Position numbers and translations under genes: made by a program. Positions 60,768 to 64,000 of a DNA stretch of 64,000 nucleotides are shown here, piece after piece (positions within the stretch are counted from its first letter, which is position 1; the number at the start of each line of letters is the position of its first letter). The DNA comes from Cellulosimicrobium composti. Its GTDB lineage: Bacteria > Actinomycetota > Actinomycetes > Actinomycetales > Cellulomonadaceae. Location of the stretch: contig NZ_WMKA01000014.1 in assembly GCF_009711085.1 (NCBI RefSeq), positions 1 through 64,000 of the forward strand, written 5' to 3'. The notes beneath the pieces were generated by a model, which ran no database searches, was not told the origin of the DNA, and was given only the letters and a program-made list of their open reading frames with translations.

Positions 60768-61232
60768 ATGACGCACGTGCACGACGGCGGAGCCCGGCCG
60801 GGCGAGGGGACGGGCCCCGGCGGGCCCGCCGCCGGGCCGGCGGTCGACTGGGACGCGCTGCGCGCCGCGGCGCGCGACATCATGACGCGCGCGTACGCGC
60901 CGTACTCGGGCTTCCCCGTGGGGGCGGCCGCGATCGCGGACGACGGCCGGGTGCTCGTCGGGTGCAACGTCGAGAACGCCGCCTACGGCGTGACGCTGTG
61001 CGCCGAGTGCTCGCTCGTGAGCGCGCTCGTCGGCTCGGGCGGTGGCCGTCTCGTGGCGTTCGCGTGCGTGGACCGCAACGGGGAGACGCTCATGCCGTGC
61101 GGGCGCTGCCGCCAGCTCCTGTGGGAGCACGGGGGACCCGACCTGCTGGTCGACACCGTGCGTGGTATCAAGACGATGAGGGACGTGCTGCCCGACGCCT
61201 TCGGGCCCGAGGATCTGGAGGAGCGCCCGTGA
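60768..61232 (+). CDS. cdd: Cytidine deaminase
   Basis: A 154-residue zinc enzyme converting (deoxy)cytidine to (deoxy)uridine. Zinc and catalytic residues: C78-A-E80 in TLCAECSLVSAL and C111-x2-C114 in MPCGRCRQLLWE; substrate residues CNVENAAYG. The residue after CAE is Cys rather than the Arg found in B. subtilis enzyme; the mycobacterial enzyme, as I recall it, has Cys too. A Gly/Pro-rich N-terminal extension of about 25 residues is unusual. Last residues overlap the deoA start by 4 bp. Confidence 0.95.
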   Translation: MTHVHDGGARPGEGTGPGGPAAGPAVDWDALRAAARDIMTRAYAPYSGFPVGAAAIADDGRVLVGCNVENAAYGVTLCAECSLVSALVGSGGGRLVAFACVDRNGETLMPCGRCRQLLWEHGGPDLLVDTVRGIKTMRDVLPDAFGPEDLEERP

Positions 61233-62611
61233 CCAGCGACGACGCGGACCGGCAGGACGGGACCGAGAACGAGGACGTGCCGGGCGACGCGGACCGTGCC
61301 GAGGGGGAGGGCCCCGCGCCCGAGCCGTTCGACGCCGTCGACGTCATCCGGACCAAGCGGGACGGACAGCGGCTCGAGCCGGCCCAGATCGACTGGGTGA
61401 TCGACGCCTACACGCGCGGCGTCGTCGCCGAGGAGCAGATGGCCGCGCTCGCGATGGCGATCTACCTCAACGGCATGGACCGCACCGAGATCGGCCGCTG
61501 GACCCAGGCGATGATCGCGTCCGGCGAGCGCATGGACTTCTCCGGGCTCTCGCGCCCGACGGCGGACAAGCACTCGACCGGGGGGGTGGGCGACAAGATC
61601 ACCCTGCCGCTCGCGCCGCTCGTCGCGGTGTACGGCGTCGCGGTGCCGCAGCTCTCGGGCCGCGGCCTGGGTCACACCGGCGGCACGCTCGACAAGCTCG
61701 AGGCGATCCCCGGCTGGCGCGCGGCGCTGACGAACGAGCAGATGATGAACGCGCTCGAGCACGTGGGCGCCGTGATCTGCCAGGCGGGCTCGGGCCTCGC
61801 GCCCGCGGACCGCCTTCTGTACGCACTGCGCGACGTGACGGGGACGGTCGAGTCGATCCCGCTCATCGCGAGCTCGATCATGAGCAAGAAGATCGCCGAG
61901 GGTACGGGCGCGCTCGTCCTGGACGTGAAGGTCGGCTCCGGCGCGTTCATGAAGGAGCTCGACTCGGCGCGCGAGCTCGCGCGCACGATGGTGGACCTCG
62001 GGAGCGACGCGGGCGTGCGGACCGTGGCGCTGCTCACCGACATGTCCACGCCGCTCGGGCTCACCGCGGGCAACGCGCTCGAGGTGCGCGAGTCCGTCGA
62101 GGTGATGAAGGGCGAGGGGCCGCAGGACGTCGTCGACCTCACGGTCGCGCTCGCGCTCGAGATGCTCGCCGGCGCGGGCCGTCCGCAGGACGAGGACGAC
62201 GTGCGGCACGCGCTCGTCGGCGGTCGTGCCCTCGACAAGTGGCGCGAGATGATCGCCGAGCAGGGCGGCGACTCGCGCGCGCCGCTGCCCGTGGCGCGCG
62301 AGCGCGAGCACGTCGTCGCGGACCGCGACGGCGTGCTGGAGCGTCTCGACGCGTACGCCGTCGGTGTCGCCGCGTGGCGGCTCGGCGCTGGCCGCGCGCG
62401 CAAGGAGGACCCGGTGCAGGCCGGCGCGGGCGTCGAGCTGTTCGCCAAGCCCGGCGACGTCGTGCGCAAGGGGCAGCACCTCATGACGCTCCACACCGAC
62501 ACGCCCGAGCGCTTCGAGCGTGCCGTGCAGGCGCTCGAGGGCGGGTGGTCGATCGCGGCGCCCGGCACCGTCGTCGAGCGTCGCCCCGTCGTCCTCGACC
62601 GTGTCGACTGA
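61229..62611 (+). CDS. deoA: Thymidine/pyrimidine-nucleoside phosphorylase
   Basis: A 460-residue phosphorylase splitting thymidine (and probably uridine) to base and (deoxy)ribose-1-phosphate. Signature SGRGLGHTGGTLDKLEAIPG and phosphate loop KHSTGGVGDK are intact; the catalytic Lys/Ser region is SIMSKKIAEGTGALVLDVK. An acidic N-terminal extension of about 30 residues precedes the core. With the importer and cdd it forms a complete uptake and breakdown route for pyrimidine nucleosides. GTG start at 61229 with GGAGGAG upstream. Confidence 0.94.
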   Translation: MTSDDADRQDGTENEDVPGDADRAEGEGPAPEPFDAVDVIRTKRDGQRLEPAQIDWVIDAYTRGVVAEEQMAALAMAIYLNGMDRTEIGRWTQAMIASGERMDFSGLSRPTADKHSTGGVGDKITLPLAPLVAVYGVAVPQLSGRGLGHTGGTLDKLEAIPGWRAALTNEQMMNALEHVGAVICQAGSGLAPADRLLYALRDVTGTVESIPLIASSIMSKKIAEGTGALVLDVKVGSGAFMKELDSARELARTMVDLGSDAGVRTVALLTDMSTPLGLTAGNALEVRESVEVMKGEGPQDVVDLTVALALEMLAGAGRPQDEDDVRHALVGGRALDKWREMIAEQGGDSRAPLPVAREREHVVADRDGVLERLDAYAVGVAAWRLGAGRARKEDPVQAGAGVELFAKPGDVVRKGQHLMTLHTDTPERFERAVQALEGGWSIAAPGTVVERRPVVLDRVD

Positions 62612-63044
62612 GCGCGGGACCGGGGTGGCGGCGGACGACCAGGGCGCCGCGGAGGGCGCCGGCCAGCGTCCCGACACACGGCGACCCCGGTCCGTCTACG
62701 GGGTCGGGACGGAGCCGGACGCCCGGTTCAGCCTCGCGAACGAGCGGACGGCGCTCGCGTGGGTGCGCACCGGACTCGGGCTCGTCGCGGGTGGCGTCGC
62801 GCTGACGTCGTTCGCGACGTTCGCCGGGATGCCCGGCGTCCTCGACGTCGTCGCGGGCGTCGCGTGCCTCGTCGGCGCGTGCTTCGCGGGGTACGCGCTC
62901 GTGTCGTGGCGGCGCAACGAGCGTGCGCTGCGGCTGCGCGAGCCGCTGCCCGCCCCGAGCGGGCTGCCGGTGCTCGTGACCGGGGTCGTCGTGCTCGCGG
63001 TGCTCCTCGCCGGGTACGCCGTCGGATCGGCGACCTGGCCGTGA
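62601..63044 (+). CDS. DUF202 (YidH-like) membrane protein, first of a pair
   Basis: A 147-residue protein with the DUF202 signature FSLANERTALAWVRTGLGL before the first of three hydrophobic helices, and a hydrophilic N-terminus of about 45 residues. Function of the family is unknown. GTG at 62601 lies 11 bp inside the end of deoA; another GTG a few codons further in is possible. Coupled to the next gene by a GTGA overlap. Confidence 0.8.
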   Translation: MSTERGTGVAADDQGAAEGAGQRPDTRRPRSVYGVGTEPDARFSLANERTALAWVRTGLGLVAGGVALTSFATFAGMPGVLDVVAGVACLVGACFAGYALVSWRRNERALRLREPLPAPSGLPVLVTGVVVLAVLLAGYAVGSATWP

Positions 63045-63388
63045 CCACGGACCCCGGTCCCGCTGCCGGGCCGCCGCCCCGCGACGAGGGGCTGCAGCCC
63101 GAGCGCACCGCCCTGTCGTGGCAGCGCACGGTCCTCGGCGTGGTGCTGGGGTCGCTGGTGCTCGCGGGCGCAGGGCTGCGCGCGGGCTCCACGGTCACGG
63201 TGTGCGCGGCGGCCGCCGTCGGCGTCCTCGCGCTCGTGCCCGCGGTCCTGCGGGCCCCGTCGGGCGGGCTCCCCGGCGACGGGCGGCTCCACTCGTTCGC
63301 GTTCCTCGTGCGCGTGGTCGCGCTCGTCGTCGCGCTCGCGCTCGTGGGCGCGGTGTGGGCGTTCGGGCGCGGTGCGGGCGCCGCATGA
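63041..63388 (+). CDS. DUF202 membrane protein, second of the pair
   Basis: A 115-residue DUF202 protein: EGLQPERTALSWQRTVLGVV, then three hydrophobic helices. It is smaller than its upstream relative and only distantly similar, sharing the ERTALxWxRT core. Paired DUF202 genes occur in many actinobacteria. GTG at 63041 overlaps the upstream stop; the downstream gene overlaps it by 4 bp (ATGA). Confidence 0.85.
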   Translation: MTTDPGPAAGPPPRDEGLQPERTALSWQRTVLGVVLGSLVLAGAGLRAGSTVTVCAAAAVGVLALVPAVLRAPSGGLPGDGRLHSFAFLVRVVALVVALALVGAVWAFGRGAGAA

Positions 63389-64000
63389 GCCTCCGGGACG
63401 TGCTCGGCGCGCTGCGGATCACGGACGTGGCGCGGCTCGGCCCCGCGCGCGGGCTGCCTGCCCCACCGCCCGCGGGGGCCTACGTGCCCGACGCCGACCC
63501 GCGGCACGCGCTCGACCTCGCGCGCCGCGCGGGGCACCCGGAGCAGCGCGTCGAGGCGCTCGCCCGGACGCTCCGCGCGCTCGACCCGGCGGCCCGCCGT
63601 GCCGTCGTCGACCCGCTGGGCCGTCTCGCGCCGTCGGGCGGGCACGACGACGCCCCGCGCGTCCGGGCGCTCGAGCTCGGCGGGGCGCGCGCCCGGCAGA
63701 CCGACGGCACGACGTGCTGCTCGGCCGTCCTCGGCCTGCTCGCCGCCGCGGGCGACCCGGTCCTCGCGCTCTGGCTCACGACCGGGCTGCGGCCCGGCGG
63801 GACCACCCCGCCGCGGAGCACGCTCGCGCAGAGCACGGCCCGCTTCCGGGCGCTGCAGCAGGCGGTCAAGCGGCGCACCAACGCGCGCTCGCTCGGCCCG
63901 CTGCCGTGGCCCGCGGCGCTCGGGACGCCGCCCTGGGGCGCCGCGCGCGTCGCGCGCCACGCGGACGTCCGCTTCGTCGAGCGCACGGTCGCCGGGGGAG
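63385..64000 (+). CDS. Unknown protein with possible C39-like cysteine peptidase motif (3' truncated by window)
   Basis: The ATG at 63385 overlaps the upstream stop (ATGA), and the frame is open to the window end, giving at least 205 residues. No signal peptide or membrane helix is seen. RQTDGTTCCSAVLGLLAAAG near residues 104-123 resembles the active-site start of C39/papain-like peptidases (Q-x-D/N-x-x-x-C-G), with Cys-Cys where Cys-Gly is common. LPWPAALGTPPWGAARVAR near residue 174 is also family-like for uncharacterised actinobacterial proteins. Function not assigned. Confidence 0.7.
   Translation, partial: MSLRDVLGALRITDVARLGPARGLPAPPPAGAYVPDADPRHALDLARRAGHPEQRVEALARTLRALDPAARRAVVDPLGRLAPSGGHDDAPRVRALELGGARARQTDGTTCCSAVLGLLAAAGDPVLALWLTTGLRPGGTTPPRSTLAQSTARFRALQQAVKRRTNARSLGPLPWPAALGTPPWGAARVARHADVRFVERTVAGG

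Overview
The window is a gene-dense stretch of a very GC-rich actinobacterial chromosome. Third codon positions are almost always G or C, GTG starts are common, and nearly every stop codon is TGA. An mshB gene points to mycothiol metabolism. The actinobacterial forms of dapC and dapD, DUF3117, and the sigE-rseA-htrA-tatB cluster all support Actinomycetota. Gene content fits Micrococcales, perhaps near Cellulosimicrobium/Cellulomonas/Isoptericola; this family-level guess is an inference. I see no rRNA, tRNA, CRISPR array, insertion sequence or prophage. The final gene runs off the right end.

Layout. (1) 10-10638: PfkB sugar kinase, xseB-xseA, a membrane-anchored polysaccharide deacetylase, ispH, rmuC, an ABC exporter-like pair and ychF. 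(2) 10639-18179: an oligopeptide-type ABC importer (binding protein, two permeases, fused double ATPase), split by an oppositely oriented PH-domain membrane gene. (3) 18310-31827: BCCT transporter, typA, mshB and its membrane-protein partner, a 1090-residue VanW-family protein, a candidate pheA paralogue followed by pheA and tyrA, a small SH3-like gene, fdxA and dapC. (4) 31954-41525: citrate synthase, a lysozyme-like membrane protein downstream of dapD, then dapE, a LOG-family gene, folP2, a PIG-V-type mannosyltransferase, DUF3117 and leucyl aminopeptidase. (5) 41572-48740: O-methyltransferase, sigE-rseA-htrA, tatB, trpS, a 2H phosphoesterase and a YihY membrane protein. (6) 48945-55030: sdhCDAB, manC and an M20 amidohydrolase. 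(7) 55258-64000: a nucleoside-type ABC importer (BMP lipoprotein, ATPase, two permeases) running into cdd and deoA, then two DUF202 genes and a truncated unknown gene.

The order xseB-xseA-ispH-ychF, typA-mshB, fdxA-dapC, dapD/dapE-LOG-folP2-DUF3117 and OMT-sigE-rseA-htrA-tatB follows the Mycobacterium tuberculosis Rv1107c-Rv1224 region as I recall it. Much of this is therefore old actinobacterial core, with some local replacements.

The strongest non-coding signal is promoter architecture. Many genes have a TANNNT -10 hexamer 6-8 nt before an ATG or GTG, as expected for leaderless mRNAs. All five TAG stop codons that I can find in the window are themselves the first half of a TAGNNT hexamer in front of the next gene. 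Other notable points are mirror-image -10 boxes between dapD and dapE, an ECF-type promoter directly before sigE, several perfect long hairpins, and a probable ATC start codon in the O-methyltransferase gene.
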